Shown: piece by piece, positions 18,528 to 27,697 of the stretch
How positions within the stretch are numbered: the stretch's first letter is position 1
Layout of the letters: each line of letters starts with the position of its first letter
From: Sphingomonas paeninsulae
GTDB lineage: Bacteria; Pseudomonadota; Alphaproteobacteria; Sphingomonadales; Sphingomonadaceae
Length of the DNA stretch: 64,000 nt
Assembly (NCBI RefSeq): GCF_003660165.1
Contig: NZ_CP032828.1
Location: forward strand, 186,001-250,000
Direction of reading: 5' to 3'
The notes under the pieces: generated by a model
Database searches by the model: none
What the model was told of the DNA's origin: nothing
What the model saw: the letters and a program-made list of their open reading frames with translations, nothing else
Translations under genes and position numbers: made by a program

Positions 18528-20177
18528 TTATGCCGAACCGGATTGTGCGGGGATATTCTGCAATCTTTCCCGCAAAATATTCTTGAGGACTTTCCCTTGA
18601 AAATTTCGAGGAAGCGTATCGACAAGCTCGATCCGTTCCGGAATCTTTTGGCGAGCCAAGCCAGCAGCGATCAAATATTTTGAGATCTCCTGTTGGTCGA
18701 TGCTACATCCTGTTTCGACGATCAGAAAACAGGCGACTCCCTCTCCTAGCCTTTCGTGAGGCATTGCCACTACCGCCACGTCAGTAATGGCTGGGTGGCA
18801 GATTAGAACATCTTCAATCTCACGTGCGCTAATATTCTCGCCACCACGGATGATGAGGTCCTTTTTTCGGCCGGTAATCGTAAGCGTGTTGTCAATACCA
18901 ACTACACCAATATCACCGGTGAGGAAAAACCCGTCCGCGTCGAAGGCCTGTTCATTATCTTCTGGTCGCAGGTAGCCAACAAATTGCTCAGGAGCCTTGA
19001 CGGCGATTTCACCCGCTTCCCCCTGCTTTAACAACGCGCCGCTAATCGAATCGGAAACATGAATTTCCACTCCCGGGGTGAGCACTCCGTCTGTATCGGC
19101 ACCAAGATCAATTTGATCGCGCGTTGCAATGGCTAATGTAATACTTGGCACTTCGGTTAGGCCAAAGCATCTGCCAATAACGGCGTTGGGAAACCAAGCA
19201 TGCGCCTCTCGGACGAGATAAGGTGCAACTGCCATTCCACCGCAAACAAACCGCTTGAAAGTCGGCAGATGCTCGTCTCGGCCCTGCGCTGCTTCCAGCA
19301 ATTCCTGCAAAAAAGGAGCTGATGAGGTAGTGAACGTGACACCATGTTCGAGAAAGAGATCTACTGCAGCATGAGGGTTCCATTTTTCTTGAAGTATTAC
19401 TGGCGCGCCAATTGCCCATGGGAGCTCGAACGCCATTAGTGCACCGGTAATATGACTGACCGGCGAGGCCATAAAGATGACATCCCCATCGGTCAGTTTC
19501 CAATAATCGATATAGGATTTAATTTCCGCTTGAAGGGTGTTGTGAGTGTGCATCACGCCCTTTGGGCGGCCTGTTGTCCCGGAAGTGTACATGACGATCT
19601 TGACGCTGTCGGCACTGACCTCAGGCAACCGGAGCTGTGCTTGCTCAGCCATGATAAAATCGGACCATGCAATAAAGTTCCCAGGATTGCTACGAAGCAC
19701 CACGACCGTTTCAAGGTCGGGCAACTCTCCTGCGACACTCTCAATCATCTCTACGTAGTCAAAATTACGAAAGATCCCTGAGACGAACAGCAGTCGGCAC
19801 CCGCTGTCGCGCAGCATAAATCGTACCTCACTCTCGCGCAGTATTGGAAGCACGGGGATTAGCACGACACCGGTCAAGCTGGCGGCAAGATAGATCGCCA
19901 TGGTTTCGGCCCAATTCGGCAACTGCATTGCAACGACGTCGCCCGGTCCCAGCCCGCGTTGAATCATTGCAGCGGCGAGAGCATTCGATTGCTCCCATAT
20001 TTGCCCGACTGTGAATTTTACGTCACCCTCGACGACCAGCACGCGCTCCGGATTGCTTCTAAACATTCCGCGGGCAAGTGCCGCGATGGTCAGATTTGTC
20101 CATTCTCCGCTCGCGACACGCGTGCGAATTAATTCGTCTGTCAATAGAGTGTGCATTCCGCCGACGTCTCTTTGCAT
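18528..20177 (-). CDS. AMP-forming acyl-CoA ligase
   Basis: 549 residues of the ANL superfamily. It forms an acyl-adenylate and then an acyl-CoA. The P-loop YTSGTTGRPKGVMHTHN, the FGLTEVP core motif, the hinge region ITGRKKDLIIRGGENISAREIE and the catalytic Lys in NFQGKVLKN are all present. The overall style is like cyclohexanecarboxylate- and short/medium-chain acid ligases, so an alicyclic or branched acid is a fair guess but not proven. It is divergent from a second ligase at 20487, with about 310 bp between that could hold a shared control region. Confidence 0.9.
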   Translation of the reverse strand: MQRDVGGMHTLLTDELIRTRVASGEWTNLTIAALARGMFRSNPERVLVVEGDVKFTVGQIWEQSNALAAAMIQRGLGPGDVVAMQLPNWAETMAIYLAASLTGVVLIPVLPILRESEVRFMLRDSGCRLLFVSGIFRNFDYVEMIESVAGELPDLETVVVLRSNPGNFIAWSDFIMAEQAQLRLPEVSADSVKIVMYTSGTTGRPKGVMHTHNTLQAEIKSYIDYWKLTDGDVIFMASPVSHITGALMAFELPWAIGAPVILQEKWNPHAAVDLFLEHGVTFTTSSAPFLQELLEAAQGRDEHLPTFKRFVCGGMAVAPYLVREAHAWFPNAVIGRCFGLTEVPSITLAIATRDQIDLGADTDGVLTPGVEIHVSDSISGALLKQGEAGEIAVKAPEQFVGYLRPEDNEQAFDADGFFLTGDIGVVGIDNTLTITGRKKDLIIRGGENISAREIEDVLICHPAITDVAVVAMPHERLGEGVACFLIVETGCSIDQQEISKYLIAAGLARQKIPERIELVDTLPRNFQGKVLKNILRERLQNIPAQSGSA

Positions 20178-20486
20178 TTCATGCTCTTTCTTAATGCCGA
20201 AAATATGCGACCGCCCAGCTCGCAGCGATCATGAACGGGTTCTGAATATCATTTCGGCGCACTCCACGCGGAGGACGACCTAAGTGTATCATGCCGATAG
20301 CGCCCCGGCATATTGTCATCCGTTACCTTCCACATTGAACACATGCCCACCCGCGCCCAACAGTTGAACCTGTTTAGATATGTTACTAGGCTTGCGGCCG
20401 AGCATCAAACGAAAAGCGTCGGCAATTTCGAGGTTGGCGATCTGGAACCGCGAAATCGTCGGTCTGCATCAAGGATGGTAGATTGT

Positions 20487-22028
20487 ATGGACGTTATCTC
20501 AGCCTTTCTTCGAACTGTCCGGCAGCAACCTGACAGTATTGCCATTATCGACGGCGATGAGCGAGTGAGCTGGCGCGAGTTGGCTGAGCGCATCGGGATA
20601 ATTGCTGCAGCGCTCCGTCGGTTCGGGGTCCGTCGGGAAAGTACAGTCGCTATTTTATCCCTTAGCTCCACAAAGGTGTTTGAACTTTTCTATGCAGTGC
20701 CGTGGGCGGGAGGGAGGGTCTGCCCGCTCAACTACCGTCTTACTGCGACGGAAATTATTGAGATCGTTGAAGACGCCAATGTCGAGATACTTTTTGTGGA
20801 CGAGGCGTTCGTCGATAGCGTTCCCACGCTGAAGGCGAGTGCGCGACACATCATATTTGTAGGCGCGGGCCAAGCGCCGGAAGGGATGATCGACTATGAA
20901 AGTTTGCTTGGAGAAGCTCAAGCTCTCCGCCACTCAGATTGCAGCGAAGAGGATGTAGCATGCCTTTACTACACTGGCGGCACAACCGGCAAAGCCAAGG
21001 GTGTCATGCTCACGCACCGCAACATCTTTGCGAACGCCCTTAACTTTGCCCTTGCCACCAATCTTACCGAGCAGGACCGGGTACTCCATTGCGGACCAAT
21101 GTTTCACGTAGCTTCCGGGTCTCGCGTGTACAACGCCGGCATATTCGGCGCATCAAATGTCATCATCCCGCGCTTCGAGGCGCATGAGGTTTTGAAAAAC
21201 ATTGAGCTCCATCAGGTGTCGGTCGTATCGCTCGTTCCAACCATGCTGAACACCATCGTTCATCTTCATGACTTCGGATCGTATGATGTGTCATCGCTTC
21301 GGATGATCCTTTATGGAGCTTCGCAGATATCACCCGCGCTACTTGATACAGCGATGTCAAAGTTTGACGGCGTGGCTTTTTGTCAGGCCTATGGTCAAAC
21401 TGAGGTGGCGCCGTTCGCGACCGTGCTCGCACCGCGCTACCATTGTCTCGATGGCCCGCTCTCCGGAAAGTTGCGATCAGTCGGACGCCCGATTGGAAGC
21501 GTCGAGGTTCGGGTTGTCGATACCGATGACAGCGACTTACCTACGGGCACCGTCGGCGAGATCATAATCCGTGGCCCGAACGTGATGAAGGGCTATCTTA
21601 ATAAGCCCGAACTTACCGCAATCGCCTTGCGTGGCGGCTGGATGCACTCCGGTGACCTTGGCTTTTTCGACGAGGACGGCTTCCTGTACGTCGTCGATCG
21701 CGCCAAAGATATGATCATCAGTGGCGGTGAGAATATTTACTCAGTTGAGGTCGAGAACGCTATCTGCGCGCATCCGGCAGTCTCCGAGTGCGCAGTGTTC
21801 GGAATACCCGACATTCAGTGGGGTGAAACCGTGCATGCAGTCATTGTGCTCAAAAAGGATTATCGTCTTGAAAGCTCTGACATTATCCAGCATTGCAGAC
21901 GTCTGATCGGAGGCTTCAAGCTGCCGCGGTCAATCGAGTTCCGCAACGAACCGATGCCGCTCAGCGGTGCGAATAAAATACTCAAAAATACCCTGCGCGA
22001 CGCATATCTGACATCGCGAACGGGCTGA
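20487..22028 (+). CDS. AMP-forming acyl-CoA ligase (FadD-like)
   Basis: 513 residues. Motifs are YYTGGTTGKAKGVMLTHRN for ATP, QAYGQTEVAP, SGDLGFFDEDGFLYVVDRAKD and ISGGENIYSVEVE, with the catalytic Lys near the end (GANKILKN). The frame is open upstream to 20313, but the family-like sequence starts at MDVISAFLRTVRQQPDSIAI. The ATG at 20487 has an AAGGA site 11 bases before it, so I chose it. It is divergent from the ligase at 18528. The two ligases and the CoA-transferase downstream offer several ways to activate carboxylic acids for the cluster. Confidence 0.9.
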   Translation: MDVISAFLRTVRQQPDSIAIIDGDERVSWRELAERIGIIAAALRRFGVRRESTVAILSLSSTKVFELFYAVPWAGGRVCPLNYRLTATEIIEIVEDANVEILFVDEAFVDSVPTLKASARHIIFVGAGQAPEGMIDYESLLGEAQALRHSDCSEEDVACLYYTGGTTGKAKGVMLTHRNIFANALNFALATNLTEQDRVLHCGPMFHVASGSRVYNAGIFGASNVIIPRFEAHEVLKNIELHQVSVVSLVPTMLNTIVHLHDFGSYDVSSLRMILYGASQISPALLDTAMSKFDGVAFCQAYGQTEVAPFATVLAPRYHCLDGPLSGKLRSVGRPIGSVEVRVVDTDDSDLPTGTVGEIIIRGPNVMKGYLNKPELTAIALRGGWMHSGDLGFFDEDGFLYVVDRAKDMIISGGENIYSVEVENAICAHPAVSECAVFGIPDIQWGETVHAVIVLKKDYRLESSDIIQHCRRLIGGFKLPRSIEFRNEPMPLSGANKILKNTLRDAYLTSRTG

Positions 22029-22102
22029 CGCCCCACAGGTAACGACCCCTCCCCTTTCGGCACTCATGCTTTAGCGATTAAACGGGTCAGACGACAACGT
22101 CG

Positions 22103-23287
22103 TCAGATCACGTTCTTTTCGCGTAGCGACCTCATCATTTCGTTGTCATAGCCAAGCTGTTGAAGGATTTGATCAGTGTGCTCGCCCACCAGCGGCGCTC
22201 GCGTCCGGATGGTTCCCGGCGTACGCGAAAGCAGAAACGGCGTGTCCATGATCGGTGCTGGGGTTGGCAGGCCCGGGTAGTCCATGGATTTGAAAAAGCC
22301 CATTGCCTGGATATGCGGATCTTCCAGAGCTTGCTGAGGGGAAAGCATCGGAGAGGCCGGAATGCTCAATGCACCGAGTGCTGCCACGGCCTCCGCATTG
22401 GTTCGCGAGAGGCACCACTCCGCCATTCGCCCATTCAGAACATCGCCATTCTTTGCCCGCAATTCGTCGCTCGCGAAGCGGCAATCGCTCAACCAACGCT
22501 CCTCGCCCATCATCCGGCACCACCGTTTGAACTGGGGCTGTCCGATAATCTGAACAAGGACCCATCCATCCTTGGATCGATAAAGGTCAGATGGCGCTCC
22601 AACGTAGCTGCGGTTGCCTATCGCTACCCGATCTGATTTACAAACTGCCTGTTCCATCAACATTATGTTTGACATCATGAGTGCCGTTCCGAGCAGCGAT
22701 CCCTCGACTTTTTGGCCCTCGCCAGTCCTTTCTCGATGGATCACGGCGGCAAGCGTCCCCACCGCCAACGCGAGCGACGTCCCAAAATCCACATAGGCCG
22801 CAGCCGACCGCATCGGTGCTTCGGGCGTCCCCGAGCGGTATATTGCCCCGCTCATTACCTGACCGACGCCATCATAACCGACACTATCGCTATACGGTCC
22901 GCCATTGCCGTAGGCAGTGCCGTTCGTGAATATGATGCTGGGCTTAATCGCCGCCAGAGTTTCGTAATCAAGTTCTAACATTCTCAACGTCTTATCCGGA
23001 AGATTCAGGACGACGATATCGGCCGATTCCACAAGCTTTCGCTTGATCTCTTTTCCCTCAAACGATTGCGGATCAAGCGTCATCGAGAGCTTGTTGCGGT
23101 TACATTGGAGGAACATTGCTCCATCGCCGTTTTCCGACAGCGGGTTGACCCCCCTGTCCTCGCCACCTTCCCGGCGTTCGACTCGGATCACCTCGGCGCC
23201 CAAGTCGCCGAGCAACGCGGCGCACCACGGCCCGGAGATATATCTCCCAAAGTCGAGCACTCGCATGCCGGCCAATACCTGATTCAT
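22103..23287 (-). CDS. Type III (CaiB/BaiF) CoA-transferase
   Basis: 394 residues. N-terminal signature MRVLDFGRYISGPWCAALLGDLGAEVIRVE and the catalytic Asp at D167 (YVDFGTS), which forms the aspartyl-CoA mixed anhydride in this family. Unlike the gene at 2899 it lacks the racemase GHD motif, so transfer of CoA between acids is the expected reaction. The gene order around it (Meh- and lyase-type genes downstream on the other strand) resembles itaconate or mesaconate gene sets, where a CoA-transferase activates the dicarboxylate. Donor and acceptor are unknown. Confidence 0.85.
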   Translation of the reverse strand: MNQVLAGMRVLDFGRYISGPWCAALLGDLGAEVIRVERREGGEDRGVNPLSENGDGAMFLQCNRNKLSMTLDPQSFEGKEIKRKLVESADIVVLNLPDKTLRMLELDYETLAAIKPSIIFTNGTAYGNGGPYSDSVGYDGVGQVMSGAIYRSGTPEAPMRSAAAYVDFGTSLALAVGTLAAVIHRERTGEGQKVEGSLLGTALMMSNIMLMEQAVCKSDRVAIGNRSYVGAPSDLYRSKDGWVLVQIIGQPQFKRWCRMMGEERWLSDCRFASDELRAKNGDVLNGRMAEWCLSRTNAEAVAALGALSIPASPMLSPQQALEDPHIQAMGFFKSMDYPGLPTPAPIMDTPFLLSRTPGTIRTRAPLVGEHTDQILQQLGYDNEMMRSLREKNVI

Positions 23288-23712
23288 ATCGTGAAGGTTC
23301 CAATTGCAGTTGTTATTCGCATGGGTTTGCCGATCAGTGTTTCATTGAAGCGGAGACTTAAAGTTAGAGGCTGGTAGGATTGGACCGACGGAGAAGGCTA
23401 CCTTCGAGCTCGCTTGCGACTTGCGCGGTGGTGCTGGAACTGCCTCAATTATCAAATCCATTAATCCTCTTAGGTCAATCCCCTTTTTATGACATAGATT
23501 ACCTAGCTATAGATATCTATCGACTTTCTGAAGTTGCCGTGTCAAATGCAATTCGTGAGAACGGATAAAGCGCAACGAGCGATGCACGGACATCAATTTT
23601 AGCGTGCGGCATATTTTGGAGCGGGTATGCAATATCTGCCGGGAGCGCGGCCCAAGCCCAAGATTGCCGACCTCGTCCTCAAGCGACTGCAATTGGTTTT
23701 GAAGGGGTTTTT
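23288..23712. other. Divergent intergenic region between CoA-transferase and hydratase/dehydrogenase genes
   Basis: 425 bases, relatively AT-rich near 23456-23520. It must contain the divergent promoters of the two flanking genes. The short open frames have no recognisable product. Confidence 0.4.
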
Positions 23713-25800
23713 ATGAATAGCGTTGTCGTCACGGACAAATCCGTCGCCACGATCTCCGTCGAGGATGGTATTGGGGTCGTTTCCATTGACTCGCCGCCGG
23801 TGAATGCTCTTGGCGCAGTCGTGCGGCAATCGCTCAATGATAGCTTTCGCCAGCTTGCTAATGATGCAGCGGTAAAAGCCATAGTTCTCATATGCGAAGG
23901 CCGGACGTTTTTCGCGGGCGCTGACATCTCTGAGTTTGGAAGACCAATCCAGGAACCGCGGCTAGCTACTATTTTTGATCTGATAGAAAACATGTCAAAA
24001 CCGGTCTTGGCAGCGATACATGGGACCGGCCTGGGCGGCGGTCTCGAGCTGGCGCTCGTGTGCCATCATCGTGTTGCCGAACGCACCGCGAAGGTCGGCT
24101 TACCTGAAGTAAAGCTCGGCCTCCTCCCGGGTGCCGGCGGCACCCAGCGACTTCCGCGGATCGTGGGCATAGAAGACGCCCTTGAGCTTATTACAAGCGG
24201 GCGCCAGATCGGTGCAGCGGAGGCCCAGAGGCTCGGCCTGATTGACGCCCTCGCCGAGCCAGGCGCGCTTCGCACGACCGCGATACAATTTGCGCGCCAG
24301 GTCGTCGCCGACGGGCGGCCGCTCACGCGAATTCGGGATCGTGAGGACGCGATTGCAGCCGCGCGGGGCAAGCCCGAAATTTTTTCAGACTTCCGGACGA
24401 AGAATTCGCGGCTCTTTCGCGGCTTCCGTGCGCCGGAGGCCATCGTCAAAGCGGTGGAGGCGGCGGTAAACTTGCCGTTCGAAGCGGGCATCGCCCGGGA
24501 GCGCGAGTTACTTGGCGAACTGGTGGCGTCTGTCGAATCCCAAGCTCAACGCTATATGTTCTTCGCGGAACGCGAGACGACCAAAATTCCCGACGTGCCT
24601 TCAGATACACCCGTACGACCTGTGAAGTCGGTCGGCGTGATCGGTGCTGGGACGATGGGCGGGGGCATCGCCATGACCTTCTTGAATGTGGGAATCCCGG
24701 TGACGTTGGTGGAAACTAGCCAAGCGGCCTTGGATCGCGGGCTCGGGGTGATCAGGTCAAATTACGAGAACACCGCCAAAAAGGGCCGGATGAGCGTTTC
24801 TCAGATAGAAGAACGAATGGAGCTGATCACTCCTGCCCTTGGCCTCGATGCGCTCAGCGACGTCGATCTCGTGATCGAAGCGGTCTTCGAGAGTATGTCG
24901 GTCAAAAAAGAGATATTCAGCAAGCTAGATCAGATCGCCCGACCCGGGGCCATACTGGCATCAAACACTTCATTTCTTGATTTGGACGAAATCGCAGAAG
25001 CGACAACGCGTCCGGAAGATGTGATCGGCCTTCATTATTTCTCGCCCGCAAATGTCATGCGACTCCTTGAGGTCGTGCGCGGCGAAAAAACAGCGCTAGA
25101 CGTAATTGCAACGGCGATGAAGTTGGCCAAACAGACAGGAAAGCAGCCGATTTTGGCGCGGGTATGCAATGGCTTCGTCGCCAATAGACTGATGTCTCCC
25201 CGCTCGCGGCAGGCGGAAGCGCTGGTCTTGGAAGGTCCAACCCCGAGCGATATAGATCGCGTAATGGTCGAGTACGGCTTCGCCATGGGCCCCTTCCAAA
25301 TGGCCGATCTGGTCGGGCTCGACGTCCTTGGACGGAACGATAGCATTCGTACGCTTCGTGGTGACCTCGTTGCCAAGGATCGGCTGGGACAAAAGAAAAA
25401 TGGAGGATATTACGACTATGACGAGCGACGAAAGCCACAGCCGTCTCCGGTTGCGGCACGGTTAATCGCAGAATTTGCAGCCGCACAGGGAGTCCAAAAT
25501 CGCGGCGTACAAACCGACGAAGATATTCGTGCTCGCCTGCTTTTTCCGATTGTCAACGAAGGAGCACGCATTCTGGAAGAGAAAATCGCTCTCCGGGCAT
25601 CAGACATCGATGTTGCTGCGGTGCTTGGTTACAACTGGCCCGCGTACACCGGTGGTCCGATGTTCTGGGCCGACACTATCGGTCTCCCGTTGATTGTAGC
25701 GAACCTGCGAGCGTTTCAAGATCAATATGGAGATACTTTCAAGCCAGCCGCACTGTTGGAACAGCTGGCAAAAGATGGCAAAAGCTTCACCAGAAAGTAG
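23713..25800 (+). CDS. Bifunctional enoyl-CoA hydratase/3-hydroxyacyl-CoA dehydrogenase
   Basis: 695 residues, FadB/FadJ-like without extra domains. The N-terminal crotonase domain (about 10-200) has the oxyanion block FFAGADISEFG and both catalytic Glu residues, E112 in GGGLELAL and E132 in LPEVKLGLLPGAGGTQ. The dehydrogenase domain begins near 305 with the NAD motif GAGTMGGG, followed by SNTSFLD and the HYFSPANVM catalytic His region. It hydrates enoyl-CoA and oxidises the L-3-hydroxyacyl-CoA. A GAAGGGG site precedes the ATG. It heads a three-gene unit with the hydratase at 25974 and the lyase at 26828. It could generate the methylsuccinyl-CoA precursor by beta-oxidation of a branched dicarboxylate. 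Confidence 0.92.
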   Translation: MNSVVVTDKSVATISVEDGIGVVSIDSPPVNALGAVVRQSLNDSFRQLANDAAVKAIVLICEGRTFFAGADISEFGRPIQEPRLATIFDLIENMSKPVLAAIHGTGLGGGLELALVCHHRVAERTAKVGLPEVKLGLLPGAGGTQRLPRIVGIEDALELITSGRQIGAAEAQRLGLIDALAEPGALRTTAIQFARQVVADGRPLTRIRDREDAIAAARGKPEIFSDFRTKNSRLFRGFRAPEAIVKAVEAAVNLPFEAGIARERELLGELVASVESQAQRYMFFAERETTKIPDVPSDTPVRPVKSVGVIGAGTMGGGIAMTFLNVGIPVTLVETSQAALDRGLGVIRSNYENTAKKGRMSVSQIEERMELITPALGLDALSDVDLVIEAVFESMSVKKEIFSKLDQIARPGAILASNTSFLDLDEIAEATTRPEDVIGLHYFSPANVMRLLEVVRGEKTALDVIATAMKLAKQTGKQPILARVCNGFVANRLMSPRSRQAEALVLEGPTPSDIDRVMVEYGFAMGPFQMADLVGLDVLGRNDSIRTLRGDLVAKDRLGQKKNGGYYDYDERRKPQPSPVAARLIAEFAAAQGVQNRGVQTDEDIRARLLFPIVNEGARILEEKIALRASDIDVAAVLGYNWPAYTGGPMFWADTIGLPLIVANLRAFQDQYGDTFKPAALLEQLAKDGKSFTRK

Positions 25801-25973
25801 CTTAATGTCGGGCACGATCGTCGCTGGACGCGCCCGGCTGCAGCTGTTTCTGGCGATGGCGACCGATCGAAAGTGATCGGCTCACTACCTTGTAATTGAG
25901 CCGGTGGGGGCGTCGCCTTTTCATTTTCCGAGATTTCACCACCGCGCTCACCGACACGCACGATAGGACCGGC

Positions 25974-26831
25974 ATGATTAATGCGGACGCCATTTCAAAT
26001 TTCATAGGCCGGCAGCGCACGGAGCATGACATTGCGTCCGCCAGAAGCGTCGGTGGGCTGGCAGCTTTGCTGGATCATGAGAATCCACCTTGGGCGCCGC
26101 GAGAACTCCCACCTCTTGGTCACTGGTTGTGTTTTCCACCATCAGTGGCACAATCGAAACTTGGCGGCGACGGTCACCCCCTCCGTACGCCAGATGGTTT
26201 GTTGCCCTCCGTCGATCTCCCGCGGCGCATGTGGGCAGGAAGCCGCATCCGATTTGCAAAACCGATCTTGCTGGGTACTCCGATCGATCGGCGTACTACA
26301 GTGATTGCTGCTAAGCCGAAGTCGGGAAGAACGGGCTCTATGCTGTTCGTAACGCTAAAGCACGAAATCATACGCGCTGACGGCAGCGTAGCCATCGTCG
26401 AGGAACAGGATATCGTCTATCGCGAAGCGAGCCGGCCAACGGCCTTTGCGCCGCCGCTTGAACCCGCCCAACTCGCAAGCGCTGGGCCGACGCGGACGGT
26501 CGTACCCGACCCGACCATGCTTTTTCGATATTCTGCGCTGACGTTCAATGCGCATCGGATTCACTACGACAGCGAGTATGCCCGTAACGTCGAGGGGTAT
26601 GAGGCGCTGGTTGTGCATGGGCCTTATGTCGCGACACTGTTAATGGATCACGTCTTACGCCAACACACTGGTATTACTGTGACTTCCTTCAGTTTCCGCG
26701 CCAAGGCGGCCGTGTTCGCGGGACAGTCGCTTTTGCTACAACTGGTAAAGACGGCGGACGGAGCGGAGTTAACGGCGGTCGTTCCTTCTGGGATTGCCAT
26801 GACGGCTACCGCGGAATTCGTGTGTCCATGA
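25974..26831 (+). CDS. meh: FAS1-like/HTD2-type hydratase, probable mesaconyl-C4-CoA hydratase
   Basis: 285 residues with a double hot-dog fold of the FAS1-like dehydratase type. The catalytic region FRYSALTFNAHRIHYD and the block GYEALVVHGPYVATLL match the HTD2/Meh/itaconyl-CoA hydratase group. Known members hydrate mesaconyl-C4-CoA (3-methylfumaryl-CoA) or itaconyl-CoA to citramalyl-CoA. I chose the ATG at 25974 because an AGGA site lies five bases before it; the longer frame from 25896 adds residues unlike the family. The stop overlaps the start of a CitE-like lyase (ATGA). With Mcd and Mct homologues nearby, citramalyl-CoA is the best guess for the product. Confidence 0.75.
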   Translation: MINADAISNFIGRQRTEHDIASARSVGGLAALLDHENPPWAPRELPPLGHWLCFPPSVAQSKLGGDGHPLRTPDGLLPSVDLPRRMWAGSRIRFAKPILLGTPIDRRTTVIAAKPKSGRTGSMLFVTLKHEIIRADGSVAIVEEQDIVYREASRPTAFAPPLEPAQLASAGPTRTVVPDPTMLFRYSALTFNAHRIHYDSEYARNVEGYEALVVHGPYVATLLMDHVLRQHTGITVTSFSFRAKAAVFAGQSLLLQLVKTADGAELTAVVPSGIAMTATAEFVCP

Positions 26832-27670
26832 TGCGCTGGCGTTCCCTCCTGTTCGTTGCCGCGAATGACGATCGGCGGCTTGCTAAGGCTGCCCAGCGTG
26901 GGGCCGACGCTATCATACTCGACCTCGAAGATGCTGTGCCGAAGGACGACAAGGCTTCGGCACGGGAACTCCTCCCCGCTGCAATTGAGCGCCTCGTCGA
27001 TGCAAGAGCTCAAATCGTCGTTCGGATAAACGTGGATTGGCTCGATGCTTTCGCCGATTTGAACGCGGCCGTCCGACCCGGCGTTGCCGCGATCATGGTG
27101 CCAAAAGCCGAAAATAGGGGTCGTCTGGCAATCATCAGCCAGATCGTCGCGGAGATCGCGTCCGCGAAAGGCCTTACTCAGGTGCCAGGGCTAATCGCCC
27201 TGATCGAAAGTCCGAAAGGTTGCGATGCAATCTCCTCCATAGCGGCACTTGATACGATCGTCGGGCTCGCATTTGGTAGCGAAGATTTTTCTCTGGCTTT
27301 GGGCGTTCCGCCCTCGCCAGAATCGCTTGATTTGCCCTGCCGGTTGCTTGCACTTGCCGCGGCGAGGCGCGGCGTCATGGCCTTGGGCGTGCCGGTTTCG
27401 ATCGGGACGATCAAGGACCGCGATGCATGGCGGCTCGGCGTTGAACGCGCACGCCTCATTGGATTGAACGGCGCTTTGTGCATTCATCCAGATCAGGTTG
27501 GGCCCGCAAACGAGGGATTTCGTCCATCCTCTGTAGAACTCGAACGCGCTGAACGCGTCGTTAAAGCGTGGGTGGCCGCTGGAAGTAGCGGCGTGATAAC
27601 ACTGGACGGCCACATGATAGATCGCCCGGTGGTGGTTGCCGCGGAGCGGTTGCTGGCCCAGCTGCGCTGA
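26828..27670 (+). CDS. HpcH/HpaI-CitE family lyase, probable (S)-citramalyl-CoA or malyl-CoA lyase
   Basis: 280 residues. The CitE-like TIM barrel is shown by RSLLFVAAND, GADAIILDLEDAVP, VVRIN (substrate Arg), VPKAEN, LIALIESPKG (metal-ligand Glu) and AFGSEDFSLALG (metal-ligand Asp). ALCIHPDQV near the end is typical too. The family cleaves malyl-CoA, methylmalyl-CoA or citramalyl-CoA. The overlap with the Meh-like hydratase argues for citramalyl-CoA, giving acetyl-CoA and pyruvate. The ATG at 26828 overlaps the previous stop; the GTG at 26822 is less likely. Confidence 0.8.
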   Translation: MMRWRSLLFVAANDDRRLAKAAQRGADAIILDLEDAVPKDDKASARELLPAAIERLVDARAQIVVRINVDWLDAFADLNAAVRPGVAAIMVPKAENRGRLAIISQIVAEIASAKGLTQVPGLIALIESPKGCDAISSIAALDTIVGLAFGSEDFSLALGVPPSPESLDLPCRLLALAAARRGVMALGVPVSIGTIKDRDAWRLGVERARLIGLNGALCIHPDQVGPANEGFRPSSVELERAERVVKAWVAAGSSGVITLDGHMIDRPVVVAAERLLAQLR

Positions 27671-27697
27671 GCGAAACATTGGCTTCTCAAAGGTAAC

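Noticed and set aside
22103-27670. Itaconate degradation (CoA-transferase, hydratase, citramalyl-CoA lyase) as the main reading of the cluster
   Set aside because: The hydratase and lyase would fit, but the nearby Mcd and Mct homologues point to methylsuccinyl/mesaconyl-CoA as the entry. Itaconate remains a possible side substrate.
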